Shown here: piece after piece, positions 44,697-53,642 of the stretch | Layout of the letters: every line of letters starts with the position of its first letter | How positions within the stretch are numbered: position 1 is the first letter of the stretch | Source: Brevibacterium atlanticum | GTDB taxonomy: Bacteria > Actinomycetota > Actinomycetes > Actinomycetales > Brevibacteriaceae | Direction of reading: 5' to 3' | DNA: 64,000 nt | Assembly (NCBI RefSeq): GCF_011617245.1 | Contig: NZ_CP050152.1 | Location: forward strand, 1,178,001-1,242,000 | Notes under the pieces: model-generated | Seen by the model: only the letters and a program-made list of their open reading frames with translations | Told to the model about the DNA's origin: nothing | Database searches by the model: none | Position numbers and translations under genes: made by a program

Positions 44697-45958
44697 CCCG
44701 GAGTGAGAACGTCGGCACCCACGACGAGGCGGAATCCCGTCGTCTGCCGAAAGAGATCTACGTCCTCGTCGCGGCCGCGTTCATCGTCGCACTGGGCTAT
44801 GGAATCATCGCCCCAGTCCTTCCCCAGTTCGCGGCGAGCTTCGACTTCGGCGTCACCGCCGCGACCATCGTCGTCTCCTCCTTCGCGTTCTTCCGGTTCG
44901 TCTTCTCACCCTCGTCGGGCCGCCTCGTCGATGCCTTCGGCGAACGCCGCATCTACATCACCGGACTCCTCATCGTCGCCGCCTCCACGGCGGCCGTGGC
45001 CTTCGCGCAGAACTACTGGCAGCTGCTGATCTTCCGCGGCCTCGGCGGCATCGGTTCGACGATGTTCAGCGTCTCCGCGATGGCGCTCATCGTCCGGCTC
45101 GCCCCCATCGACGCCCGTGCGAAGGCGTCGTCGACGTATGCCACCGCGTTCCTCGTCGGCAACATCGCCGGCCCCGTGCTCGGCGGTGCCATGGCCGGGT
45201 GGAGGATGCGCATCCCCTTCATCATCTATGCCGTCGGGCTGCTGGTCGCCGCCATCGTCGTGCGCATCTTCCTCGCCTCGACCGCAGCCTTCGGATCCTC
45301 GACGAAGTCCGGACGAGCCCGCCTGGAGGCGGAGAAGAACGAGAAGCAGCAGGAAGTCATGTCCTTCCGCGAGGCCTGGAAGGACTCCGCCTACCGCTCG
45401 GCACTCATCTCCGCCTTCGTCCAGGGCTGGTCGGCGATGGGCATCCGCGTGGCGATCTACCCGCTCTTCGCGATCCAGGCGCTGCGTGCCGACACCGCCG
45501 TTGCGGGTCTGGCGCTGACGATGTTCGCCATCGGCAACGCCTCGGCCGTGACCATCGTCGGTCGCTTCGCTGACACGGTCGGTCGCAAGCCCTTCATCCA
45601 ATGGGGCCTGTTCGTCCTCGGCGTGACGACCGCGGCCCTGGCCTTCACCGATGCCATCTGGCTGTTCTTCGTCTTCTCCGTCATCGCCGGCATCGGATCC
45701 GGTCTGGCCAACCCCGCCCAGCAGGCCACGGTCGCCGACGTCATCGGCCGCGACCGGAAGGGCGGGCGGGTGCTCGCCCGCTACCAGATGGCCCTCGACG
45801 GCGGTGCCATCCTCGGTCCCGTCATCGCCGGAGCCGTCGTCGACCACTTCGACTACTCGTGGGCGTTCCTGCTCACCGGCGTCCTCGGCATCATCGCCGC
45901 GGGACTGTGGTTCTTCGGCCGCGAGACCCGACCCCGAGCTGTGGCTTCGGCCGGGTAA
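44693..45958 (+). CDS. MFS transporter
   Basis: A 12-helix major-facilitator exporter (421 residues, GTG start overlapping the previous stop). The first helix is EIYVLVAAAFIVALGYGIIAPVLPQF. FVFSPSSGRLVDAFGERRIYITG corresponds to the DRxGR-type loop between helices 2 and 3. A second-half repeat GRFADTVGRKPFIQWGLFVLG also matches. It resembles drug/metabolite proton antiporters. The substrate is unknown. It ends the def-msrA-nitroreductase-MFS run, followed by a hairpin. Confidence 0.9.
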   Translation: MTRSENVGTHDEAESRRLPKEIYVLVAAAFIVALGYGIIAPVLPQFAASFDFGVTAATIVVSSFAFFRFVFSPSSGRLVDAFGERRIYITGLLIVAASTAAVAFAQNYWQLLIFRGLGGIGSTMFSVSAMALIVRLAPIDARAKASSTYATAFLVGNIAGPVLGGAMAGWRMRIPFIIYAVGLLVAAIVVRIFLASTAAFGSSTKSGRARLEAEKNEKQQEVMSFREAWKDSAYRSALISAFVQGWSAMGIRVAIYPLFAIQALRADTAVAGLALTMFAIGNASAVTIVGRFADTVGRKPFIQWGLFVLGVTTAALAFTDAIWLFFVFSVIAGIGSGLANPAQQATVADVIGRDRKGGRVLARYQMALDGGAILGPVIAGAVVDHFDYSWAFLLTGVLGIIAAGLWFFGRETRPRAVASAG

Positions 45959-45985
45959 TACTCCCGCGCACGGCGGCTACAGCTC

Positions 45986-46035
45986 GGTGAACCTGCACCG
46001 GCTCGGTGCAGGGACCAAGCTGCTGCAGGTTCACC
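45986..46035 (+). terminator. nested hairpin after the MFS gene
   Basis: GGTGAACCTGCA (45986-45997) and TGCAGGTTCACC (46024-46035) pair perfectly over 12 bases. An inner GCACC/GGTGC stem (45995-45999 with 46005-46009) competes with it. It lies before the RND promoter (TAGGAT, 46122-46127), so it probably ends the MFS transcript. Confidence 0.5.
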
Positions 46036-46178
46036 AAGCCGGTGATCGAAGGGGCCTGCTGCCGGCGGGTCGGATGCTGCGAATTCAGGTTATCCTCATG
46101 TTCCATTGCTGCGACTCTCACTAGGATGGGTCTGGCGGTGTGCCTGCCGTCATGTACCCCCGAAGAGAAAGTCCCCAT

Positions 46179-49100
46179 GTGAGTTTCCTGACCCGCCTGA
46201 GCCTGAAGAACCGGGCGCTCATCGCGCTCATCTCCGTCGTCGCCGTCATCTTCGGTGTCATCGGTGCCGGGGCTCTCAAACAAGAACTGTTCCCCTCCCT
46301 GGAGAATCCGCAGGCCACGGTCACCGCCTCCTATGAAGGCGCCACCCCCGAGGCGGTCGAATCCGAAGTCACGGATCCGCTCGAGGGTGCGCTGACGGCA
46401 CTGCCCGAGGTCGAGGACATGACCTCGACGTCCTCGGCCGGCAGTGCTCAGATCACGGTGAGCACGAAGTACGGCGACGACTCCGACGACGTCGTGCGGG
46501 CACTGCAGCGCGCTGTCTCGCAGGTTCAGCCGTCCCTGCCCGACGGGGTCGAACCGAACGTGAACATGATGGGCACCGATGACATCCCGGTGCTCGCTCT
46601 GTCGGTGACCTCCGATGCCGACGAGGACAGACTCGCCGCGAACCTCGACGACATCGTCGAACCCGAACTGAAGAAGATCGACGGCGTCTCCCAGGTCCAG
46701 ATCTCCGGGGCGAAGACCAAACAGGTCGAGATCACGATCCGCCGCGACGACCTCGAGGACGAAGGAGCCAGTCTCGACGAAGTGGCCGGCATCCTCCAGT
46801 CCAACGGCGTCCCCACCTCGGCGGGCGAACTCAAGGGAGATGACGGCTCGGCCCCGGTCGAGGTCGGCACCCGCATCCGCTCGGTCGATGCGATCAAGGA
46901 CCTCGTCGTCAGCGGCGAGGACGGCCCGATCACGCTCTCGGACATCGCCGACGTCAAGCTCGTCGACGAACCCGTCGAATCGATCTCACGCACCAACGGG
47001 CAGCCCTCGCTGTCGGTGTCGGTGATGAAGGAATCCGATGCGAACACCGTCGATGTCTCGCACGCGGTGGCCGACAAGCTGCCCGAGCTCGAGAAGATGG
47101 TCGGCGACAACACGAAGTTCGTCTCCGCCTTCGACCAGGCGCCCTTCATCGAACAGTCCATCCACGACCTGCTCAACGAGGGCGGCCTCGGTCTGCTCTT
47201 CGCTGTGCTCGTCATCCTCGTCTTCCTGCTCTCGGTGCGGGCGACGATCATCACTGCGATCTCGATCCCGCTGTCCCTGCTCATCGCGATGGTCGGTCTG
47301 TGGATGGGCGGCGAGACGCTCAACATGCTCACCCTCGGGGCGCTGACGATCTCCGTCGGCCGCGTCGTCGACGACTCCATCGTCGTCATCGAGGCGATCA
47401 GGCGCAGACACGCCTCGGGAGGGGACAAGTTCTCCAACATCCTCGCCGCCGTGTCCGAGGTGGCCGGTGCGATCACGGCATCGACCCTGACCACGGTGGC
47501 GGTGTTCCTGCCGCTGGCATTCGTCACCGGGCAGACCGGGGAGATGTTCCGGCCCTTCGCCCTGACCGCAACGATCGCGCTGCTGTCCTCGCTGTTCGTG
47601 GCACTGACGATCGTGCCCGTCCTCGCGTACTGGTTCCTGCGACAGCGTGAGGCCAAGGTCAAGCTCACGCGTGCGGAGAAGAAGGAGATCCGAGCCAACC
47701 GCAGATCGATGCTCTCGACGTGGAGGTCGGAGAAGAAGACCGCGAAGAAGGCGGAGAAGAAGCGCGACATCGTCGCCGCCGGTGCCGAGTCCGAAGACAC
47801 CACCGCCCACGACGACGCCGGTGCCGCCGGTGCTGCGGGCGCCGGAGCCGGGGGCGCCCGCGCCGCCGGAGTGGCCGCCGACAGTCCGCGCTACGGCGAG
47901 ACCGAGGACGAAACGGAAGCCGTCGACGAACTCGCCGGAATGCATTCCCCGGTCACCCGTCTGCAGAAGACCTACATGCCGGCGATCTCCTTCTCGACGA
48001 AGCATCCGATCATCATGATCCTCATCGCCGTGCTCGTCCTGGCCGGGACCGGGGCGATGATCCCGCAGCTGAAGACCGAACTGTTCGGCGACACCGGACA
48101 GGACTCCCTGCAGGTCTCGCAGACCTTCGATCCTGGAACGGACCTCGACGAGGCCTCGAAGCAGGCGGAGAAGGTCGAGGACATCCTCGCCGACGAGTCC
48201 GATATCGAGAACTATCAGCTGTCGCTGGGCGGGACGACCTTCGGGTTCACCGACGACTCCTCGCTCACCGGCACGTACATCGTCAATACGAAATCCGGAG
48301 TCTCGGCGCAGTCGATCTCATCGACCCTGCAGAAGCAGTTCGACGATCTCGAAGGCGCCGGCGACGTCGAAATCCAGAGCCAGAGCTCGACCCCCGGCGC
48401 GCAGACGATCGACGTCACGCTCACGGCCTCGGATCCCGAGGAGCTCGAGGACGCGACGAAGACGGTCACCGACAAGCTCGACGGCGTCTCCGGTGCCCAG
48501 TCGGTGACGAGTGACATCGAGGCGGTCCAGCCCGTCATCGAGGTCAAGGTCGATCACAAGAAGGCCGCGGAGGAGAACCTCACCGAGGCCGCCATCGGCC
48601 AGTACGTCCAACGTGCCATGCACGGTCAGCAGATCGGCGAGGTCGTCATCGACGATGTCTCCCATTCGGTGCTGCTCTTCGACCGCAACGCCGACACTGT
48701 GAAGAAGCTCCGGGATCTCAAGATTCCCGGCAAGCCGAAGGAGACAGCTGCCGCAGGTCGCGCGGGTGCAGCCGGCGGTGCGGCCGCTGGTGGCGCTGGT
48801 GACACGGGCGGCGCCGCTGGTGACGCGGGCGGCGCGGCTGGCGGCGCTGGCGGAGGCGAGGCTGGTGGCGCAGGCGGAGGCGACGCCGGTGCGGCCGGTG
48901 GTGCTGGCGGCGGCGATGCCGGCGCGGGCGCGGCCGGTGGCGGTGCTGCCGGTGGCGCGGGTGCGGCGGGCGGTGCCGGGGCGGCCGGTGACCCGAATGC
49001 CGGTGCGCCCGTGACCTCGGAGCCGCGGTTCATCAAGCTCGACGACGTCGCCGACGTCAAAGAGGTCAAGACTGCCCCGACGATCCGCCACACGGATTCG

Positions 49101-50075
49101 CAGCGTTCGACCACTGTGTCGGTGACCCCGGAGGGTGATGACCTCGGTGCGGTGTCGACCGACGTGCAGTCTGCCCTCGACGAGGTGGACCTGCCCGATT
49201 CGGTGTCCGTCGACACCGGCGGTGCCACTCAGGAGCAGAACGAAGCGTTCTCGCAGCTGGGACTGGCGATGCTCGCGGCGATCCTCATCGTCTTCGTCAT
49301 CATGGTCGCCACGTTCAAGTCGCTGCTGCAGCCGCTGATCCTGCTGGTCTCGATCCCGTTCGCGGCGACCGGATCGGTGGCGCTCTCGCTCATCACCGAC
49401 ACCCCGCTGGGGCTGACGTCGATGATCGGTCTGCTCATGCTCATCGGCATCGTGGTCACGAATGCGATCGTGCTCATCGACCTCATCAACCACTTCCGAC
49501 TGCGCGGGGTCGATCTGCGCACCGCCGTCGTCCACGGTGCCAGGCTGCGTTACCGCCCGATCCTCATGACCGCGGCGGCGACGATCTTCGCACTGCTGCC
49601 GATGGCTCTGGGCCTGACCGGCGGGGGAGTGTTCATCTCGAAGCCGCTGGCGATCGTCGTCATCGGCGGACTCGTCAGCTCGACGCTGCTCACCCTCATC
49701 CTCGTGCCCGTGCTCTACCTCCTGCTCGAAGGGGTCAAGGAGCGTCGTGCCGAGAAGAAGCACGTGAAGAACATGGCCCGCGGAGAGGTCCTCGACGCCG
49801 CCGAAGCGCGGGCCGCGGAGAGCTCGTCGTCCGGATCCTCGGGCACGGCCACCTCGGTGAGGTCGGACGAATCCGCCGAGGCCGCCCCGACCGAGCGACC
49901 CTCCGACGGCTCGTCGTCGACGCGGTCATCGGAAGCTGACGTCGATCACGACGGCTCTGCCGAAGTGGGGGAGCACCGACCGCGGCACGGCGGCGAGCCC
50001 GAGTCGGACACCGACTTCACGCTGCGCAGCTCGCCGCCCCGCGACACCGACGGGGGCAGCGAACCCAAACACTGA
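46179..50075 (+). CDS. RND-family efflux transporter with large low-complexity insertions
   Basis: This AcrB/HAE1-like proton-driven exporter has 1298 residues; usual members have about 1030-1050. The first helix is NRALIALISVVAVIFGVIGAG, followed by porter-domain motifs (QELFPSLENPQATV and TSTSSAGSAQITV). The TM4 region GALTISVGRVVDDSIVVIEA carries the paired acidic residues of proton relay. The second half repeats the plan (IGIVVTNAIVLIDLINHFR). Two insertions explain the size: a Lys-then-Ala-rich cytoplasmic loop at about residues 490-595 and a Gly/Ala tract at about 855-945 in the extracytoplasmic porter/docking region. A Ser/acid tail follows. GTG 46179 is chosen behind GAGAAAG. The substrate is unknown. 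Confidence 0.92.
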   Translation: MSFLTRLSLKNRALIALISVVAVIFGVIGAGALKQELFPSLENPQATVTASYEGATPEAVESEVTDPLEGALTALPEVEDMTSTSSAGSAQITVSTKYGDDSDDVVRALQRAVSQVQPSLPDGVEPNVNMMGTDDIPVLALSVTSDADEDRLAANLDDIVEPELKKIDGVSQVQISGAKTKQVEITIRRDDLEDEGASLDEVAGILQSNGVPTSAGELKGDDGSAPVEVGTRIRSVDAIKDLVVSGEDGPITLSDIADVKLVDEPVESISRTNGQPSLSVSVMKESDANTVDVSHAVADKLPELEKMVGDNTKFVSAFDQAPFIEQSIHDLLNEGGLGLLFAVLVILVFLLSVRATIITAISIPLSLLIAMVGLWMGGETLNMLTLGALTISVGRVVDDSIVVIEAIRRRHASGGDKFSNILAAVSEVAGAITASTLTTVAVFLPLAFVTGQTGEMFRPFALTATIALLSSLFVALTIVPVLAYWFLRQREAKVKLTRAEKKEIRANRRSMLSTWRSEKKTAKKAEKKRDIVAAGAESEDTTAHDDAGAAGAAGAGAGGARAAGVAADSPRYGETEDETEAVDELAGMHSPVTRLQKTYMPAISFSTKHPIIMILIAVLVLAGTGAMIPQLKTELFGDTGQDSLQVSQTFDPGTDLDEASKQAEKVEDILADESDIENYQLSLGGTTFGFTDDSSLTGTYIVNTKSGVSAQSISSTLQKQFDDLEGAGDVEIQSQSSTPGAQTIDVTLTASDPEELEDATKTVTDKLDGVSGAQSVTSDIEAVQPVIEVKVDHKKAAEENLTEAAIGQYVQRAMHGQQIGEVVIDDVSHSVLLFDRNADTVKKLRDLKIPGKPKETAAAGRAGAAGGAAAGGAGDTGGAAGDAGGAAGGAGGGEAGGAGGGDAGAAGGAGGGDAGAGAAGGGAAGGAGAAGGAGAAGDPNAGAPVTSEPRFIKLDDVADVKEVKTAPTIRHTDSQRSTTVSVTPEGDDLGAVSTDVQSALDEVDLPDSVSVDTGGATQEQNEAFSQLGLAMLAAILIVFVIMVATFKSLLQPLILLVSIPFAATGSVALSLITDTPLGLTSMIGLLMLIGIVVTNAIVLIDLINHFRLRGVDLRTAVVHGARLRYRPILMTAAATIFALLPMALGLTGGGVFISKPLAIVVIGGLVSSTLLTLILVPVLYLLLEGVKERRAEKKHVKNMARGEVLDAAEARAAESSSSGSSGTATSVRSDESAEAAPTERPSDGSSSTRSSEADVDHDGSAEVGEHRPRHGGEPESDTDFTLRSSPPRDTDGGSEPKH
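48742..49015 (+). repeat. Gly/Ala coding repeat in the RND gene
   Basis: About 90 codons of degenerate GGC/GCG/GGT runs encode GAAGGAGGGDAGA-like units. It is the most repetitive tract in the window and should be a slippage hotspot. It interrupts the second porter/docking segment between KLRDLKIPGK and PRFIKLDDVADVK. Confidence 0.9.
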
Positions 50076-50086
50076 GCCGACCCGGT

Positions 50087-50092
50087 TACAGT
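50087..50092 (+). promoter_or_regulatory. leaderless -10 box of the CPBP gene
   Basis: TACAGT lies seven bases before ATG 50100 with no ribosome site, so the CPBP gene may be transcribed on its own despite following the RND gene by 24 bases. Confidence 0.45.
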
Positions 50093-50099
50093 TGAGTCC

Positions 50100-50861
50100 A
50101 TGACGACCGAGCTCGGACCGCGGGAGAAGAAGCGCCTGTGGTTCGAGCTCGGACTCGTTGCGGCCCTGTCGCTGGGCCAGTCCGCGATCTATGCGATCGT
50201 CCGACTGGCCGACATCGCCACCCGCGGCCCGATCAGCGAGGCGCAGGCGAAGCTGAACACCTCACTGTCACCGCGGCCCGGCTTCGATCTCATCTACCAA
50301 CTCCTCGACATCGGGTTCACGCTGGTGCCGGTGCTGCTCGCCCTCTACCTGCTCACCGGCGACCACGCTCAGCCCCGCCTGAGCACACGTCTGGGCGTCG
50401 ACGGCCACCGAGCGAGAGACCTCGGGCACGGGACCCTCATCTTCCTCCTCATCGGCATCGGCACGCTCGGGGTGTATGCGGGCGGCAGGGCACTCGGGAT
50501 CACCGCCGAGGTGCAGCCGGCCAACCTCGGCGACCATTGGTGGACCCTCCCGGTGCTCGTCCTCGCCGCCGCGAAGAACGGGATCCTCGAAGAGGTGCTC
50601 ATCTTCGGCTTCGGAGCGCAGCGGCTGCGGCAGCTTCGCTATGGGCCGTGGACGATCATCATCGGCCTCGCGCTCTTCCGCGCCAGCTACCACCTCTACC
50701 AAGGCATCGGCCCGTTCCTCGGCAACGTCGCCATGGGCCTCATCTTCGGCTGGTACTACCTGCGCAAGGGCCGACTGATGCCGCTGGTGTGGGCGCACTT
50801 CATCATCGATGCCGTCGGCTTCCTCACCCCGGGCGTGCTCAGCCTCGTCGACCTCGGCTGA
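50100..50861 (+). CDS. CPBP-family intramembrane protease
   Basis: A multi-helix membrane protein (253 residues) with the Abi/CPBP motifs: ILEEVLIFGFGAQRLRQLR (paired Glu), FRASYHLYQGI with a conserved His, and WAHFIIDAVGF with the C-terminal His. Bacterial members act as Rce1-like membrane proteases or in immunity to bacteriocins. The substrate here is unknown. The start is ATG 50100. The stop codon overlaps the first unit of the PHO box that serves the next gene. Confidence 0.88.
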   Translation: MTTELGPREKKRLWFELGLVAALSLGQSAIYAIVRLADIATRGPISEAQAKLNTSLSPRPGFDLIYQLLDIGFTLVPVLLALYLLTGDHAQPRLSTRLGVDGHRARDLGHGTLIFLLIGIGTLGVYAGGRALGITAEVQPANLGDHWWTLPVLVLAAAKNGILEEVLIFGFGAQRLRQLRYGPWTIIIGLALFRASYHLYQGIGPFLGNVAMGLIFGWYYLRKGRLMPLVWAHFIIDAVGFLTPGVLSLVDLG

Positions 50862-50888
50862 CCACCGGGCATTCACCTCGCGTTCATT
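50860..50888 (+). promoter_or_regulatory. PHO box (PhoP-type 11-base direct repeats) before phoX
   Basis: Three 7-mers spaced exactly 11 bases apart, GACCACC (50860), ATTCACC (50871) and GTTCATT (50882), resemble the GTTCACC direct-repeat units bound by PhoP in Streptomyces. TAGGGT at 50895-50900 would be the -10 box, with the repeats covering the -35. Confidence 0.6.
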
Positions 50889-51004
50889 GCCGGGTAGGGT
50901 CCGCGACAGGTGTCGGTGGGAGGGTCGATCGGGTGAGCCGACCGGTGTCGAGCCTCCTCCGCTGCAGGCGCCGGGTGGAACAACCAGAAACGAGGAGACA
51001 TCCG

Positions 51005-53521
51005 ATGAGAACCCTGCTGCCGATGGCCGACCATGTGCGAGGCAAACGCAGTCCCGTGACCTGCGCCCTGAAATGCGACAACGCCTGCCTCAAGGCCACC
51101 TGCAACACTTCGTCGAACGGATACTTCCGGGACATCGTGAGCGCGAAGCTCAGCCGTCGAGCGGTCCTCGGGGCCTCGGCCGCCGGAGCCCTTGCGATCG
51201 CCGTGACCTCGGCCCCGAGTCCGACTGCTCGCGGCGCGGCAGCCGCTGCCGTTGCCGCTGGCACCCTGACCTTCGACGCCATCGACCCGGTCCAGCACGA
51301 GGTCGACGAATTCGTCGTTCCCGAAGGCTATTCATGGCACCCGATCGTGCGGTGGGGCGACCCGTTGTTCCCGGACTCGCCGAAGTTCGACCCGGAGAAG
51401 CAGAGCCCCGAGTCGCAGCGCCGCCAGTTCGGTTACAACAACGACTTCCTGTCGATCCAGGTCGACGACGGCGACCCGAACCGGGCGGTGCTGTTCTCGA
51501 ACCAGGAGTACACGAACGACGCCATCATGTACCCGACCGACATGGCCGCCGCGGACCAGCGGGCGATCAGTCGCGAAGCCCACGGACTGACCGTGGCCGA
51601 GCTGATCCGCAAGGACGAGAGATCCGCGTGGACAGTCGACGTCAACGGGCAGAAGAACCGGCGCTTCCTCATCGACACCGAATACGAGTTCACCGGCCCC
51701 GCAGCCGGTTCCGACCTGCTGCGGACGAAGGACTACCCAGGCGGCGACAAGGTTCAGGGCACGCTGGGCAACTGCTCGGGCGGACTGACCCCGTGGGGGA
51801 CCCTGGTCTCCGGCGAGGAGAACTTCAACTCCTATTTCAGAACTCCGGGCACCTCGGCGGCTGACCAGCGCTACGGGTTGAGCAACGAGGAATCGGCCAA
51901 CGGCTGGGAAGCCGACGTCGACCGCTTCGACACGAACAACGCCGGCTATGCGAACGAGACGAACCGGTTCGGCTGGATCGTCGAGGTCGACCCCTGGGAC
52001 CCGAAGTCGACTCCGCGCAAGCACACGAACATGGGCCGGTTCAAGCACGAAGGCGCGAACATCACGATCTCCGACTCGGGCCACGCCGTGGCGTATATGG
52101 GTGATGACGAGAAGTTCGACTACCTGTACAAATTCGTGTCGAAGGACACCTATGTCGAGGGCGATCGGGAGCACAACAAGACCCTGCTCACCGAGGGCGA
52201 CCTCTACGTCGCGAAGTTCACCGGCAACTCGCCGAGGTCCGAGATCGACGGCAGCGGAGACGTGCCCTCCGACGGTGAATTCGACGGCAGCGGTCAGTGG
52301 CTGCCGCTGATCAAGGACGGCAAGTCGCAGGTCTCGGGTTTCTCCGTCGAGGAGGTCCTCGTCAACACTCGGCTGGCTGCGGACAAGGTGGGGCCGACGA
52401 AGATGGATCGCTGTGAAGACGTCGAACCCAACCCGGTCAACGGCCGGATCTACGTCGCCTGCACGAACAACTCCGATCGCGGAGCCGAGGGAAAAGCCGG
52501 CGCCGATGAGGCGAACCCGCGCACCGAGAATCGCGACGGCCACATCGTCGAGATCACCGAACGCTCCGGCGACCACACCGGCACCGAGTTCGACTGGACC
52601 CTGCTCATCGTCTGCGGCGACCCGAAGCAGGGAGACGCCACCTACTTCTCGGGCTTCCCCGCCGACCAGGTCTCGCCGATCTCCTGTCCCGACAACGTCG
52701 CCTTCGACACCGCGGGCAACCTGTGGATCTCCACTGACGGTGCCCCCGACGGCATCGGCTACTGCGATGGGCTGTTCAAGGTGACCATCGACGGCGAGAA
52801 CCGCGGACGCGTCGAACAGTTCCTCTCCGTGCCGCGTGAGGCCGAGGTCTGCGGGCCACTCGTCCACGATGAGTACGACTCGGCGTTCGTCGCCGTCCAG
52901 CACCCGGGGGAGGACGGCGAATGGTCCGATCAGCACTCGCAGTTCCCCGACTACGTGGACGCGACCGATGTCGAGGCAGGACTGGCCGCCCTGCCGCGTC
53001 CGACTGTCGTCCAGGTGATCAAGGGCGACGGAGGTTCGGCCCCCGATCCGACGGAGCCGCCCAAGGACCAGGACGCCGATGCCGACGGCGGCGACTCCGG
53101 TGACGATGACGGCGGTGCCGACGGTGACGGCGGTGGCGAGAATGCTGATGCCGGCGGGAACACGACCGGAACGGATGCCGACAGCTCCGGTTCGACTGCA
53201 GGATCCCAGGACGGAGCGAAGGATGCCGCCGCAGCCGGTGCGGCATCGAGCGCCGGCAGCGACGGCGGCTCCGGCTCCGGCGGGTCAGGGTCCGGCGGTT
53301 CCGGTGGCTCGGGCTCTGGTGGCTCCGGGGGTTCGGGTGCTGACGGCGGAGACCTGCCGTGGACGGGAACCGACAGCACTCTGCCGCTGCTCGGCGGCGG
53401 TGCCGGGCTGCTCGCCGTCGGCGGTGCGATGGCCACGGCCGCTCACATGCGCCGTAAGAACGGAGAGGCGGCCGAACCCGTGGCCGCGGAAGGCCCGACC
53501 GAGGAGACCGCCGGCGACTGA
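51005..53521 (+). CDS. phoX: PhoX-type alkaline phosphatase, Tat-exported and sortase-anchored
   Basis: This calcium/iron-type PhoX (DUF839) phosphatase has 838 residues and starts at ATG 51005 behind ACGAGGAG. A cysteine-rich leader (CALKCDNACLKATC) precedes a Tat motif SRRAVLGASAAG (RR at 51-52). The catalytic beta-propeller includes GNCSGGLTPWGTLVSGEENF, NRFGWIVEVDPWDPKSTPRKH, GRFKHEGANI and DNVAFDTAGNLWISTDG. After a Gly/Ser-rich spacer comes LPWTG (784-788), a hydrophobic segment and RRK, the sortase anchor pattern. It should release phosphate from organic esters at the cell surface. A PHO box precedes it. Confidence 0.93.
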   Translation: MRTLLPMADHVRGKRSPVTCALKCDNACLKATCNTSSNGYFRDIVSAKLSRRAVLGASAAGALAIAVTSAPSPTARGAAAAAVAAGTLTFDAIDPVQHEVDEFVVPEGYSWHPIVRWGDPLFPDSPKFDPEKQSPESQRRQFGYNNDFLSIQVDDGDPNRAVLFSNQEYTNDAIMYPTDMAAADQRAISREAHGLTVAELIRKDERSAWTVDVNGQKNRRFLIDTEYEFTGPAAGSDLLRTKDYPGGDKVQGTLGNCSGGLTPWGTLVSGEENFNSYFRTPGTSAADQRYGLSNEESANGWEADVDRFDTNNAGYANETNRFGWIVEVDPWDPKSTPRKHTNMGRFKHEGANITISDSGHAVAYMGDDEKFDYLYKFVSKDTYVEGDREHNKTLLTEGDLYVAKFTGNSPRSEIDGSGDVPSDGEFDGSGQWLPLIKDGKSQVSGFSVEEVLVNTRLAADKVGPTKMDRCEDVEPNPVNGRIYVACTNNSDRGAEGKAGADEANPRTENRDGHIVEITERSGDHTGTEFDWTLLIVCGDPKQGDATYFSGFPADQVSPISCPDNVAFDTAGNLWISTDGAPDGIGYCDGLFKVTIDGENRGRVEQFLSVPREAEVCGPLVHDEYDSAFVAVQHPGEDGEWSDQHSQFPDYVDATDVEAGLAALPRPTVVQVIKGDGGSAPDPTEPPKDQDADADGGDSGDDDGGADGDGGGENADAGGNTTGTDADSSGSTAGSQDGAKDAAAAGAASSAGSDGGSGSGGSGSGGSGGSGSGGSGGSGADGGDLPWTGTDSTLPLLGGGAGLLAVGGAMATAAHMRRKNGEAAEPVAAEGPTEETAGD

Positions 53522-53561
53522 CCCTCGGGGACCGAGACCCGCCGAGGAGTCTGACAGGGAT

Positions 53562-53629
53562 CGAGACAACGCCGGAGCGCCGAGACCACTGTGTGTGCGC
53601 AGTGGTCTCGGCGCTCCGGCGTTGTCTCG
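53562..53629. terminator. 30-base-pair perfect hairpin between phoX and the convergent VOC gene
   Basis: Arms 53562-53591 and 53600-53629 are perfectly complementary over 30 bases with an 8-base loop. No T-tract follows. As a symmetric element between convergent genes it can terminate both. Confidence 0.8.
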
Positions 53630-53642
53630 GCGCTGAAGCGCC

